Shown piece by piece: positions 18,575-27,329 of a DNA stretch of 64,000 bases; position 1 is the stretch's first letter, and each line of letters starts with the position of its first letter. The notes below the pieces were generated by a model. That model made no database searches and was not told where the DNA came from. It was given only the letters and a program-made list of their open reading frames with translations. Source of the DNA: Thalassospira povalilytica (GTDB taxonomy: Bacteria; Pseudomonadota; Alphaproteobacteria; Rhodospirillales; Thalassospiraceae); contig NZ_PGTS01000005.1 in NCBI RefSeq assembly GCF_002844235.1, forward strand, positions 310,001 through 374,000, read 5' to 3'. The translations under genes and the position numbers were made by a program.

Positions 18575-18715
18575 TCACGAAGCACTGTCCTGGATGGCTT
18601 CACCGGCATCTTCGACATCTTCGCCGAAACCTTCGGCGGTTTCGCAGGCCGCAAGGCCAAGACCAAGACCACCAATCATCAGAACGGCGAGAATTTTTTT
18701 CATCAGGTCTGACAT
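18575..18715 (-). CDS. Entericidin A/B-like small lipoprotein (copy 2)
   Basis: 46 residues beginning MSDLMKKILAVLMIGG, lipobox LAAC with Cys24, then ETAEGFGEDVEDAGEAIQD. AGGAG is well placed before the ATG at 18715. The eight residues CETAEGFG are identical to copy 1, so the two are paralogues, here with a more acidic tail. Confidence 0.85.
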   Translation of the reverse strand: MSDLMKKILAVLMIGGLGLGLAACETAEGFGEDVEDAGEAIQDSAS

Positions 18716-18953
18716 GTTTGTTCTCCTGTTTGCTCGTGATGTGTTGCTCACAGGATATCAAACGGGGACAACTCAAAATTGTTCCGCCCCCATATCACTA
18801 AAGGCTGTTTTTCACCCCATTCGACACTATTTAATGACATATTTTTCATATAGTTATGCGAAATCGTGATCATTTTGGGGCACCGGAAAGAAACCCGTCA
18901 ACCGGGCCGCTTTCCGGGGGATGATCCGTGATATCCGCCATCATATGCGCCAA

Positions 18954-20006
18954 TCAGGATGGCGACGCGCCAAGGTCGAGAAACCCGCTGATTTCATCAA
19001 TGATCTGTTGGTGGATATGACCGCGATCGGTCCCCGCCGGGTCCGAACAGACCGGATCGTCATCCATCCGCGCCAGAAGTTCGGCCGCACCGGGCACACA
19101 TTCCGCCAGAAAGGTCAAATGGTTGGCCGGGGCAAAAACCGCATAGGCCGGATGATCAAGCTTGCCCAACAAGTTGCTTCCGGTCGCCTCAAGATCAGCA
19201 GCCGGCCAGCCATGTTCTTTGCCAAGCCGGATGAACATCAAATCCTGATCGGTGTTTTTCAGGCTGTTGTCATCAACCGCATAGGTCATGCCGGGCTCGA
19301 TCGCGACAAATCGCGAAATCCGGGGGTCCTTGGCATCGATGGCAATGTCATCAGACAGATGATCGAAATCGACCCCGCCACGTTTCAAAAAGGCGCAATC
19401 CTGCATCGCATCGCCATGTGTCTTGCAAAAATCACGATACAGGTCGCCATCAAATCGCACCCCCGCCAGATTAAGGACCGTTGTGCCCCCCAACGAAAAG
19501 CCGACCGTCGAAATCCGGTCCCGGTCGATATAGGGGGCAAAATCCGGATCGGCGAGAACCTGATCAAGCAGGGCCGTGATATCGGCCGCACGCGGCGCCA
19601 AATGAATGGTGCGCCGGGGCGATGAATCCCCCGATGTCGTGCCGGGATGATTGACCGCCAGCACCATTGCCCCGCGAAGTGCCAGTTGCGATGACAGCCA
19701 GCCCAGCGCATCCATATTGCCGCCCGATCCGTGCGAGAGCAGGATCAGCGGGTGTTTTCCCGGTGCAATCGCCGCCCCGATATAGGCATCGGTGCTTTGC
19801 CAGATCGCGCTTTTGGTGACCGGCGCACGATAGATATAAGTCCCGGCCGGATACCAGATGGACGCAGAAAGCGGCATGGATCTGTGTGATGCGGTGACAT
19901 CGAACCGGTCATAGCCCGCCAGTTCCTGTGCCGCAGACGGGGACGCGATGCAAGGAACGCTGGCAAGACCAAGTGAAAGAAGGGCCGCAGAAGTTACATG
20001 TTTCAT
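18954..20006 (-). CDS. Secreted alpha/beta hydrolase (dienelactone hydrolase / PAF-acetylhydrolase-like)
   Basis: 350 residues from the ATG at 20006 with a signal peptide ending SAAQELAG. The oxyanion block is HPLILLSHGSGGNMDALG and the nucleophile elbow is GFSLGGTT; the catalytic His is probably in ANHLTF. This layout matches predicted dienelactone hydrolases exported to the periplasm. Upstream in-frame starts to 20159 invade the divergent gene and lack a signal sequence. It diverges from an AraC regulator, which may control it. Confidence 0.83.
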   Translation of the reverse strand: MKHVTSAALLSLGLASVPCIASPSAAQELAGYDRFDVTASHRSMPLSASIWYPAGTYIYRAPVTKSAIWQSTDAYIGAAIAPGKHPLILLSHGSGGNMDALGWLSSQLALRGAMVLAVNHPGTTSGDSSPRRTIHLAPRAADITALLDQVLADPDFAPYIDRDRISTVGFSLGGTTVLNLAGVRFDGDLYRDFCKTHGDAMQDCAFLKRGGVDFDHLSDDIAIDAKDPRISRFVAIEPGMTYAVDDNSLKNTDQDLMFIRLGKEHGWPAADLEATGSNLLGKLDHPAYAVFAPANHLTFLAECVPGAAELLARMDDDPVCSDPAGTDRGHIHQQIIDEISGFLDLGASPS

Positions 20007-20115
20007 GATTTCAATCCGTGTTTTAATCTTCACCGGGTTGAAATTGCTCCTGATTTTGGGGGCTGGCGTCCTTGAACCGGTTATAGGACGTGCAAAACCG
20101 GTTTTCGGACGTTTT

Positions 20116-21207
20116 ATGATCGGATCGCCACAAAACATGATCGCACTTCCCGTACCCATGATCGTCGCCCTGTTGCTGGGTTATCTGTTTTTGCGGGCAA
20201 TCCTGTTTGAAAAGACCAGCCGGTTGCTTGCTGCCTTGCTGCTGGCCTGCGCCTGTCAGAGTGTGACGGTGTCGCTTGTTCATTATTACGGGTTTGATGC
20301 CATCCGGTTGTTGCAGCCGGTCATGGCATCAATGATCCCGGCGCTGGCCTGGATGGCCTTTTTGCAAAGCAGTTTGCGGTCGCGCCTTGTCGGCACCGAT
20401 CTTTGCCATTTTCTGGCCCCGGTGGTGATGGTGATCGTGATCCTTGCCATGCCGGTCCTGATTGATGCCCTGCTTGGCGGGCTGTTTGTCGGCTATGCGT
20501 CTGCCATCCTGATTGCCCTGCATCGTCAGGGCAATGATCTGGCCCATTCGCGTCTGGCATCCGGGCATGTACCGGCATTGATCTGGCGGGTGATTGCCAT
20601 TGCGCTGATTGTGTCGGCCTTTAGTGATCTTTTGATCGCAGCAGCCCTGCAATTCAGGGCAGAAGGCGCAACCGGTGTGATTTTAAGCATCTTTTCGTCG
20701 CTGGCGGTGCTGACCATCGGGTTTCTGGCACTTTCGCCCGATCTTGCCATCGGATCGGGCGATGATGACAACGGGGTTGATGATATCGAACCGTCAAGCG
20801 CGCCTGACAAAACCGCGCCCGATACGCCCGATATCCCGGTCGATGAAATCATGGCGGCAGTTGAGCAGCTTATAAGTGGTCAAAAGCTGTTTCTTGATCC
20901 CGATCTGACGCTGGCGCGGATTGCGCGGCGGCTGGGCTATCCGTTGAAACAGGTATCCACAGCGATCAATCAAAGTACCGGGGAAAATGTGTCACGCTAT
21001 ATCAACAGGTTCCGGATTGATTATGCCTGCGAAGAACTTGCGCGCGGACAGAATGTCACAACCACCATGCTAGCAAGCGGCTTTAACACCAAGTCGAATT
21101 TCAATCGCGAATTCCTGCGCATTACCGGCCAAACACCCAGCCAGTGGCAACAGCAGCAAATCCCGGCAGCGGCAGTGGCGACGACCGCAACGCGGCGCGG
21201 ATCATAG
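20116..21207 (+). CDS. Membrane-anchored AraC family regulator
   Basis: About 363 residues. The first 215 contain six to seven hydrophobic helices (IVALLLGYLFLRAIL, LAWMAFLQSSL and more). An acidic linker (GDDDNGVDDIE) then leads to a C-terminal AraC DNA-binding domain with LARIARRLGYPLKQVSTAIN and GFNTKSNFNREFLRITGQTP. Starts at 20116 and 20137 are both possible. Membrane AraC proteins sense envelope or small-molecule signals; the divergent secreted hydrolase is the obvious candidate target. Confidence 0.83.
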   Translation: MIGSPQNMIALPVPMIVALLLGYLFLRAILFEKTSRLLAALLLACACQSVTVSLVHYYGFDAIRLLQPVMASMIPALAWMAFLQSSLRSRLVGTDLCHFLAPVVMVIVILAMPVLIDALLGGLFVGYASAILIALHRQGNDLAHSRLASGHVPALIWRVIAIALIVSAFSDLLIAAALQFRAEGATGVILSIFSSLAVLTIGFLALSPDLAIGSGDDDNGVDDIEPSSAPDKTAPDTPDIPVDEIMAAVEQLISGQKLFLDPDLTLARIARRLGYPLKQVSTAINQSTGENVSRYINRFRIDYACEELARGQNVTTTMLASGFNTKSNFNREFLRITGQTPSQWQQQQIPAAAVATTATRRGS

Positions 21208-21219
21208 CCCCGCCCGCCC

Positions 21220-21525
21220 CTAGTCCAGGACCGGGCGCATGAAACTCCGTTCATAGGAAATGATGCTGCGATTGCGGATTTCCATATTCAGAACATCCTG
21301 ACATTCGCGGTCGTCAGCCATGCGATTGCGGTAATCTTCATACTCGGCAAGGCTTGGAAAACTGAACAGCGCATAGGCAACGTTACTCGCCCCTTCATGG
21401 GGCAGGAAATAGCCGTGATGGGTCCCGCCCATACGATTGACAATCGGAATCCAGCGTTTGGCATATGCCTCGAACTCGGGAATTTTGTGACTGTCGATTA
21501 TGTATTTCAAATAGCAGGTAATCAT
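21220..21525 (-). CDS. NIPSNAP family protein
   Basis: 101 residues from the ATG at 21525 (MITCYLKYIIDSHKIPEFE). It shows the ferredoxin-like dimeric fold pattern of NIPSNAP: WIPIVNRMGGTHHGYFLPHEG, then FSFPSLAEYEDYRNRM. AAGGTG lies upstream of this start; the in-frame start at 21609 crosses the recA terminator and is rejected. Biochemical role unknown. Confidence 0.85.
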   Translation of the reverse strand: MITCYLKYIIDSHKIPEFEAYAKRWIPIVNRMGGTHHGYFLPHEGASNVAYALFSFPSLAEYEDYRNRMADDRECQDVLNMEIRNRSIISYERSFMRPVLD

Positions 21526-21566
21526 GGCTGCACCTTTGAACGGGGTGAAGGGTTTGATGGCCAAAC

Positions 21567-21603
21567 AAAAAAGACGGACCGAAATCACGGCCCGCCTTTT
21601 TAA
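21567..21603 (-). terminator. Terminator downstream of recA
   Basis: Imperfect hairpin with outer AAAAAG/CTTTTT arms and inner CGG/CCG and CCG/CGG pairs, flanked by A and T runs. It lies between the recA stop and the NIPSNAP gene. Confidence 0.7.
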
Positions 21604-21627
21604 AATCATCGTGCAAAAACAGCGCGA

Positions 21628-22662
21628 TCAATCATCATTGACCGGGTCATCTTCGCTCATATTCGTCATGCTTTCGGCGATCAGGCCGGCACTTTCGCGA
21701 ATGCTGTTTTCGATTTCCTGGGTCATTTCCGGATTCTCGCGCAAGAAGTTCTTGGCGTTTTCACGGCCCTGACCGATCCGGGTCGAATTATAGGAGAACC
21801 AGGAACCGGACTTTTCAACGATGCCTGCCTTGACACCAAGATCAAGGATTTCACCCATCTTGGAAACGCCTTCGCCATACATGATGTCAAATTCGACCTG
21901 TTTGAACGGCGGGGCCATCTTGTTTTTGACGACCTTGACGCGCGTCTGGTTACCCACGACTTCGTCACGGTCCTTGATCTGGCCGATACGGCGGATATCC
22001 AGACGAACAGACGCATAGAATTTAAGCGCATTACCACCGGTGGTGGTTTCCGGGCTGCCGAACATCACACCGATTTTCATACGGATCTGGTTGATGAAGA
22101 TCACCATGCAGTTCGACCGCGACACCGAGCTGGTCAGTTTACGCAAGGCCTGGCTCATCAGGCGGGCCTGAAGACCGACATGGGTATCGCCCATTTCACC
22201 TTCGAGTTCGGCCCGCGGAACAAGGGCCGCGACCGAATCAACGACCAGAACATCAATCGCACCGGAACGCACCAGCGTATCGGCGATTTCAAGTGCCTGT
22301 TCACCGGCATCGGGCTGCGAAATCAGAAGTTCGTCGGTATTCACGCCAAGCTTGCGGGCATAGCCCGGGTCAAGCGCATGTTCGGCATCGACAAATGCAC
22401 AGGTCCCGCCAAGTTTCTGTGCCTCGGCAATGGTGTGCAGGGCCAGGGTCGTTTTACCGGAACTTTCCGGACCATAGATTTCGATGATACGGCCACGCGG
22501 AAGACCACCAATACCAAGTCCGATATCAAGACCGAGTGATCCGGTTGAAATGGCTGAAATGTCAACGGCGCTTTCCCGCTGACCCAGCTTCATAATCGAA
22601 CCTTTGCCAAATGCCCGTTCGATCTGCCCAAGGGCGGCTTCGAGTGCCTTCTGCTTATCCAT
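21628..22662 (-). CDS. recA: Recombinase RecA
   Basis: 344-residue ATP-dependent strand-exchange protein and LexA co-protease. Walker A GPESSGKT is at residues 64-71; [12 protein letters not shown] and the acidic C-terminal tail [10 protein letters not shown] are present. The ATG at 22662 ([11 protein letters not shown]) with an upstream AAGGA fits the family start better than the in-frame start at 22701. A LexA box about 180 bp upstream indicates SOS control. Confidence 0.98.
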   Translation of the reverse strand: MDKQKALEAALGQIERAFGKGSIMKLGQRESAVDISAISTGSLGLDIGLGIGGLPRGRIIEIYGPESSGKTTLALHTIAEAQKLGGTCAFVDAEHALDPGYARKLGVNTDELLISQPDAGEQALEIADTLVRSGAIDVLVVDSVAALVPRAELEGEMGDTHVGLQARLMSQALRKLTSSVSRSNCMVIFINQIRMKIGVMFGSPETTTGGNALKFYASVRLDIRRIGQIKDRDEVVGNQTRVKVVKNKMAPPFKQVEFDIMYGEGVSKMGEILDLGVKAGIVEKSGSWFSYNSTRIGQGRENAKNFLRENPEMTQEIENSIRESAGLIAESMTNMSEDDPVNDD

Positions 22663-22841
22663 AGTATCCTTATCCACCAAATGCAGCGCGGTCTGAATCA
22701 TTGCTCGAACTCTCTTATTCCACAGGGCCGGGTAGGATGCAACGCAGGCGGTTCCCCGGACCTAAATGCGGAACGCCACCGCTTGAAGAACCTGCTGCCC
22801 AGACAGAATAGTTTCCCTGTTCACGTCAGCAGCCGAATTGA

Positions 22842-22856
22842 GAACATAATGCGAAC
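22842..22856 (-). promoter_or_regulatory. LexA (SOS) box of recA, GTTC-N7-GTTC
   Basis: GAACATAATGCGAAC on the plus strand reads GTTCGCATTATGTTC towards recA, an exact match to the alphaproteobacterial LexA direct repeat. It lies 180 bp before the recA start, so the transcript has a long leader. A plausible -10 (TATGTT) overlaps it. Confidence 0.88.
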
Positions 22857-22884
22857 ACTGTCATAAAATTTTGGATGTTGCAAG

Positions 22885-22908
22885 TTTGTTCTCGTTCCCG
22901 AGAACAAA
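22885..22908. promoter_or_regulatory. 24-bp perfect palindrome upstream of the recA SOS box
   Basis: TTTGTTCTCG-TTCC-CGAGAACAAA has 10-bp perfect arms. It contains GTTC/GAAC half-sites like those of LexA but in inverted order, 29 bp from the LexA box. It could be an extra regulator site or part of a hairpin between nikR and recA. Confidence 0.55.
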
Positions 22909-22929
22909 AATCGCGTTTTCAAACGACAA

Positions 22930-22956
22930 CAGCCCGGCCCTGTCCGGACCGGGCTG
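22930..22956 (-). terminator. Terminator downstream of nikR
   Basis: CAGCCCGG / CCGGGCTG stem with a further GG/CC pair inside. On the minus strand it is followed by TTGTCGTTT, a weak U-tract. It ends the nikR transcript before the recA control region. Confidence 0.65.
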
Positions 22957-22979
22957 CTCCGTACCGAACGGCAATTTTA

Positions 22980-23459
22980 TCAGGTGGTAATTTTGAGATG
23001 TTCGTGGGTATGGGCCGCGCCGTGGTCTTCATCCCCGTGATGATGGGATTCAATGTGTAGTTCCCCCGGAACGGAATAAAGCTGCCCGTGGCGCACACCG
23101 GGCTGTGCCAGGACCTTGTCGGCAAAGGCGCGAATTTCGGCAAGCTTCCCGCGCAGGGTCACGCTTTCAAGACAGGTGTCATGATCGATGTGGAAATGCA
23201 CGGTCGAGACTGTCAGATTGTGATGTTCATGCTGGGTGCTCATCAAACGCGATGCCAGCATGCGTTCCTCATGGTCATAGACATAATTCAGAACGGCAAT
23301 TCCCACCCCGTTGGGGTCTTCGTCAAGCTTGGCATTCTGAAGCTTTTCACGGATCAGATCACGGAATCCTTCGGACCGGTTGGTATAGCCCCGCCCTTCA
23401 AGGAAGGTGTCGAACGCTTCCATCAGATCATCTTCGATTGATACCGTCACGCGGGTCAT
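22980..23459 (-). CDS. nikR: Nickel-responsive transcriptional regulator NikR
   Basis: 159 residues: N-terminal ribbon-helix-helix (MTRVTVSIEDDLMEAFDTFL) and a C-terminal ACT-like metal domain. His77, His88, His90 and Cys96 match the square-planar nickel ligands of E. coli NikR (H76, H87, H89, C95) with a one-residue offset. The tail is unusually histidine-rich (ESHHHGDEDHGAAHTHEH). It diverges from two periplasmic proteins, and a NikR-type operator lies between them. Confidence 0.95.
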   Translation of the reverse strand: MTRVTVSIEDDLMEAFDTFLEGRGYTNRSEGFRDLIREKLQNAKLDEDPNGVGIAVLNYVYDHEERMLASRLMSTQHEHHNLTVSTVHFHIDHDTCLESVTLRGKLAEIRAFADKVLAQPGVRHGQLYSVPGELHIESHHHGDEDHGAAHTHEHLKITT

Positions 23460-23492
23460 ATCAATTCCCTTTCAGAATCATCAGCTTGACTC

Positions 23493-23519
23493 GTATGAAC
23501 AATTTTGAAAAGTTCATAC
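23493..23519. promoter_or_regulatory. NikR operator, GTATGA-N15-TCATAC
   Basis: Perfect inverted repeat GTATGAAC...GTTCATAC centred between nikR and the DUF4198 gene. The half-sites equal the E. coli NikR site GTATGA-N16-TCATAC, with a spacer one base shorter. It should control both directions in response to nickel. Confidence 0.88.
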
Positions 23520-23556
23520 CGCCATTTCATAGACCTAATTTCCCAAAGGATAGCAG

Positions 23557-24351
23557 ATGTTTCAATCAAAGTTCGCACGCGCCCTGATAATTGGCATGAC
23601 CGGGTGCCTGATCAGCAGTGCGACAACCGCCCATGAATTCATCGCCAGCACCGCACAAAGCACCATTACGCCGGACCAACCCGCATCGATATTTCTTGAT
23701 TCGACCCATCAGTTCGGCGCGCCTGAAGAAGCCGAAGCCATCGAAAATGTGCGCGCCCGCCTGATCACCGATGCCGGGCAGACCGAACTTGATGTCACAC
23801 CAAATCCGAACGCCCCGAACCTTGTTGCATCTGTTGATGATCATGCGCAAACCGGCTGGATTGCTGCCCACCGTTTGCCGGTTGTCTGGTCACAGACGCC
23901 CGATGGCTGGCAGGAAGGCGGGCTTGAACAGCATCCCGCTGCCCTGACCGCTTCGCGTTACGAGAAATTTGCAAAACATCTGATCGGCCCGCAGCCATCT
24001 GATGATAACACCGTGGTCACAACCCCGCTTGGTGATCGGCTTGAAATCGTTCCGCTTGGCGATCCGCGGCGGACCAAAATCGGCACGGACGCCGAATTCC
24101 GCATCCTGCTTGACGGGCAGCCTTTGACCACCACCGTTCTTGCGACCTATGCCGGGTTTACCCAAACCCCGTCTTCCTGGGCCTATTATACCGAAACCCT
24201 TGCCGATGACCGCGGCAGTGCCATTGCCAAGGTCCGCATTTCTGCACCCGGCCTGTGGATCGTGCGGGTTGCAACCGATATCCCCGATGCCGCAGACGGG
24301 GTACGGGTTCATAACCTTCGTGCGACGCTAAGCTTCCATGTGGACGGCTAG
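23557..24351 (+). CDS. DUF4198 periplasmic protein, NikK-like (putative nickel binding)
   Basis: 264 residues with a signal peptide whose probable cleavage (SSATTA|HEF) leaves histidine at the mature N-terminus, a feature of several periplasmic Ni/Cu binders. The rest fits DUF4198: a beta-rich fold ending PGLWIVRVATDIPDA...LRATLSFHVDG. It lies next to a NikR operator and is followed by a NikL-like gene, so a role in nickel capture is likely. No permease or ATPase gene follows. Confidence 0.78.
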   Translation: MFQSKFARALIIGMTGCLISSATTAHEFIASTAQSTITPDQPASIFLDSTHQFGAPEEAEAIENVRARLITDAGQTELDVTPNPNAPNLVASVDDHAQTGWIAAHRLPVVWSQTPDGWQEGGLEQHPAALTASRYEKFAKHLIGPQPSDDNTVVTTPLGDRLEIVPLGDPRRTKIGTDAEFRILLDGQPLTTTVLATYAGFTQTPSSWAYYTETLADDRGSAIAKVRISAPGLWIVRVATDIPDAADGVRVHNLRATLSFHVDG

Positions 24352-24355
24352 GAAA

Positions 24356-24904
24356 ATGCATCTAGCGGATATCAGCCGGGTGCCGGTTATCATGCTTCTT
24401 GTGGCGTTGTCGGTTCTGATCGTATCGGAACCGACAGATGCCCGTGCCCACGGGGCTGGCTGGCAGGCTGTTGGCAATGAGAATACGGTTCGATACCGGT
24501 TTGGCTATACCGACGGCAGCCCCATGGGATTTGCCGAAGTCATCGTCACCGCCCCTGATGGCAAGATCTGGCAAAAGGCGCGCACCGACCGCAGCGGCCA
24601 TTTTGCCTTTGCCCCGGATCAGCCGGGCCTTGACATGACACAACCGCAAAACTGGCACATCCGGGTGGATGATGGCATGGGGCATGTGGTGCAACTGACC
24701 CATCAGAGCAAACCCGACATAACGTCCGACCCACCAGACCCGACTACCCCGACCGCGCCAGTTGCCAACACAACAATGCGTGGCACGACGGCAATGTTTG
24801 ATTTGCCGGTCTGGGCGGGGATGTTGTTCGGGTTAAGCTTGCTGGCGAACCTTTATGGCGGTTTGCTGTTGTGGGGACGCATGCGAAAGGCACATCAGTC
24901 CTAG
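24356..24904 (+). CDS. NikL-like membrane-anchored periplasmic protein
   Basis: 182 residues from the ATG at 24356, five bases after the previous stop. The signal segment probably ends DARA|HGAGW, again exposing histidine. A carboxypeptidase-regulatory-like beta domain follows (YRFGYTDGSPMGFAEVIVTAPDG), then a P/T-rich linker and one C-terminal membrane helix (WAGMLFGLSLLANLYGGLLLW). This is the architecture of NikL, the accessory subunit of energy-coupling nickel transporters. The start at 24338 overlaps the previous gene and is less likely. Confidence 0.72.
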   Translation: MHLADISRVPVIMLLVALSVLIVSEPTDARAHGAGWQAVGNENTVRYRFGYTDGSPMGFAEVIVTAPDGKIWQKARTDRSGHFAFAPDQPGLDMTQPQNWHIRVDDGMGHVVQLTHQSKPDITSDPPDPTTPTAPVANTTMRGTTAMFDLPVWAGMLFGLSLLANLYGGLLLWGRMRKAHQS

Positions 24905-24940
24905 TTGCCTAAATGCCTAAACACCTTGATCTTTTGATCC

Positions 24941-25849
24941 CTAATGCAGGAACAGCAACGCCACCCCGGCAAAGGCAAGGCAGGTCCCGATAACGGCCTG
25001 CCAGCCCACAGGCCGGCGCAGGATCGCGCCTTCATAGACAATCAGCAAAACCGGCGGCAAGGCCATCAGGGTCGATGCAATCCCGACATTGGCATTCTGA
25101 ACCGCCAACATCGAAAGCCAGACCCCGACCGCAGGCCCGATCAAAGCCCCCAGCAACAGCCACTTGCCGACATCCGGGGCAAGGCACGCCGTCACCGTGC
25201 GGCGCACCCGCCCGAAGACAAGGGCAATTCCCCACATGGCAATCACCGCAACAAGGGTACGGATCCAGGTCGCGGACAATGCGGAATAGCCATCAATCAG
25301 CGCATATTTCGCCGTGATCAGATTGGCAACCTGACCGATGGCACCACCCAGTCCGAACAGGATGCCGATCACATAATTGCGTCCGACCAGCCCGACCGGG
25401 CGGCCCTTTTTACCCAGAATGACAATCAGGACCCCGCTCACCCCACAGGCGATGCCCAGAATTTCAATCGGGCGGAGCGTTTCATCAAACAGCACCCATG
25501 CCAGTACCGCCCCCATGATCGGCACTGTCGACATCAACAACATCGACAACCGTGCCCCGATCAGGACAAAGGCCTGAAACAGCATGGCATCACCAATCAC
25601 CAGCCCGACAATCGATGACAGGCTAAGCCAGCCCAGCTGTTCCCAGGTAACTGATTCGGGCCAAGGTGTTCCCAAAAGAAGCCAGTGCAAAACCGTCAGA
25701 CAAAAAATCGAACAGGCCAGACGCCCGCGATTGACCGTCTGCGCACCGGCCTTGCCGCCAATATTGGAAAAGATCATGCTTGATGTTGCCCAGCACAGGG
25801 CGGCGGTAAAGGCGGCGGCCTCACCAAACAGGGGGATCATGGGGCGCAT
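24941..25849 (-). CDS. EamA/DMT superfamily transporter
   Basis: 302-residue inner-membrane protein with ten hydrophobic segments in two homologous halves (WVLFDETLRPIEILGIACGVSG marks the first half end, shortened). It is convergent with the NikL-like gene and has no linked regulator. Metabolite export is the family's usual role; substrate unknown. Confidence 0.86.
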   Translation of the reverse strand: MRPMIPLFGEAAAFTAALCWATSSMIFSNIGGKAGAQTVNRGRLACSIFCLTVLHWLLLGTPWPESVTWEQLGWLSLSSIVGLVIGDAMLFQAFVLIGARLSMLLMSTVPIMGAVLAWVLFDETLRPIEILGIACGVSGVLIVILGKKGRPVGLVGRNYVIGILFGLGGAIGQVANLITAKYALIDGYSALSATWIRTLVAVIAMWGIALVFGRVRRTVTACLAPDVGKWLLLGALIGPAVGVWLSMLAVQNANVGIASTLMALPPVLLIVYEGAILRRPVGWQAVIGTCLAFAGVALLFLH

Positions 25850-26042
25850 TTCCTGTCATTGTTGTTGTTCCGGCGATGTACCGGTTTGTGGCCATGGTGG
25901 CGTGGCCAATAAATCTATAAGCGCAAATTTTCAGGCGTTTGTAATCAGAATTATCGCCGGTCAGAATTCGAAAATTTGCAACTGCTTGCGATTTTTTGCC
26001 CGCACCGTATGTTCATGAAATTGCGTGCAAAAGGAAACCGGC

Positions 26043-26804
26043 ATGACCAAGGCCCAGCAGACCGACAATAACGGCAAACCGTTCAAGGGAATTCGCCGCT
26101 ATCTTCAGGATGGTGAAGTGGTGATCATGGATTTGCCGATTGCCCCGGTATCGGTGCTGGTGCCCGGCCTGATCAAGATTGTCTGGATCGCGGCCCTGAT
26201 TTACGCATCCTATCACTGGCGCGAAATTTACAATTTCCTGATGCCGCAATTTCGAAATCTTTTGACCGGCCCCGAAGCCTTTTCAGCCCTTGATGAAATC
26301 TGGGAACAGTATGAATTCGTGTTTTCATTTGCGCTGATCGGCTTGATCCTCGCAGCGATTTCGATTGTCTGGAGCCTTCTGCGCCGTGTGCTTGGCGCAT
26401 CGACACGCGCAGCAAAGGACAGTCTTCTTTTGCCGCTGACTGCGATCCGCGATCTGTTCTTTTTTGAACGCGTGATTACCAGCAACCGCATCATCACGCG
26501 CAGCGGCGTCCTGCGCAAGGATCAGGATGATCGCGGGTTCGAAGCCATCAAATCAACCCGCATCAGCAAAAGTGTCGTTGGCAATATCTTTGATTATGGC
26601 GATCTTCATATTACCGATCGCATCGGCCACAAATTCACCCTGCATCAGGTCAGCCAGCCCGAAGATGTCGCCAAGAAATTGTCGGACTTTTTCGGGCGCG
26701 TCTATGCCAACCGGGATACAAACACGCCGATCGACATCACCCATCTGGGATCGGATCAGGCCATTGAATCCCACGTCCAGACACCGGACAAGACAGACCT
26801 TTGA
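26043..26804 (+). CDS. PH-domain (bPH2-like) membrane protein
   Basis: 253 residues from the ATG at 26043, supported by AAGGA upstream. Two hydrophobic regions (VLVPGLIKIVWIAALIY and FSFALIGLILAAISIVW) are followed by a bacterial PH domain with ERVITSNRIITRSGVLR and IKSTRISKSVVGNIFDYGD, a pattern typical of YdbS/bPH2 proteins. Cytoplasmic-membrane location is expected; function unknown. Confidence 0.8.
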   Translation: MTKAQQTDNNGKPFKGIRRYLQDGEVVIMDLPIAPVSVLVPGLIKIVWIAALIYASYHWREIYNFLMPQFRNLLTGPEAFSALDEIWEQYEFVFSFALIGLILAAISIVWSLLRRVLGASTRAAKDSLLLPLTAIRDLFFFERVITSNRIITRSGVLRKDQDDRGFEAIKSTRISKSVVGNIFDYGDLHITDRIGHKFTLHQVSQPEDVAKKLSDFFGRVYANRDTNTPIDITHLGSDQAIESHVQTPDKTDL

Positions 26805-26834
26805 TCCAGGAAGGTCTGATCACACACAGGCTGT

Positions 26835-26890
26835 GTGCCAAGTGCCAGGTGCCAAGTGCCAAGTGCCAGGTGTCAGGTGCCAGGTCCCTG
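26835..26890. repeat. Heptamer tandem array (GTGCCAR, eight units)
   Basis: Units GTGCCAA, GTGCCAG, GTGCCAA, GTGCCAA, GTGCCAG, GTGTCAG, GTGCCAG and GTCCCTG follow without a gap, 31 bp after the PH-domain gene. Small reading frames across it simply translate the repeat. Confidence 0.88.
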
Positions 26891-26941
26891 GTGCTTTGTC
26901 CTGTTGGCGATAACCGATTTCCCAATGCAGGCCGTCGGCAG

Positions 26942-27094
26942 TTATTTCTGAACCCAGGTAATGGTTTTTGCATGCTGGTTTGCGGCATCGGCCTGGGCCG
27001 AGGGCAGCAATTCAAATGACAACAGCAATGCCGTCACGAAAATAGCAACCACCATACAGGATCGCACGATCCCGGTTGATTTGCGTTTTACCAT
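26942..27094 (-). CDS. Putative small secreted protein
   Basis: 50 codons from the ATG at 27094, preceded by GGGGG at good spacing. The product is basic at its start, has a hydrophobic core (VVAIFVTALLLSFELL) and a cleavage-like SAQADAAN, leaving about 17 residues. The signal-peptide pattern and ribosome site argue for a real gene, but no homologue is recognised. It could also be chance. Confidence 0.42.
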   Translation of the reverse strand: MVKRKSTGIVRSCMVVAIFVTALLLSFELLPSAQADAANQHAKTITWVQK

Positions 27095-27329
27095 TCAAAC
27101 CCCCAAGCCGATATCACGCCTGATTCTTTGATGAACCTTGTGCCGATACCGGGCCTCGCCTGTTGTGCCAGTCACCTTGTCATGACCGGAATTCTTCATT
27201 GTTCATTTTAACGCACAGCCACCGTTTTTCCGTCTGCTGTGCTGATCAACTATAGATAAAAAGAAAAGACATATGCAAGAAATCTAAACAAACATTTTCG
27301 AATTTTTCGTCCCCGTCACGCGCCGGGCA

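Noticed and set aside
26801..27019. Small plus-strand frame after the PH-domain gene
   Set aside because: Most of it just translates the GTGCCAR heptamer array.
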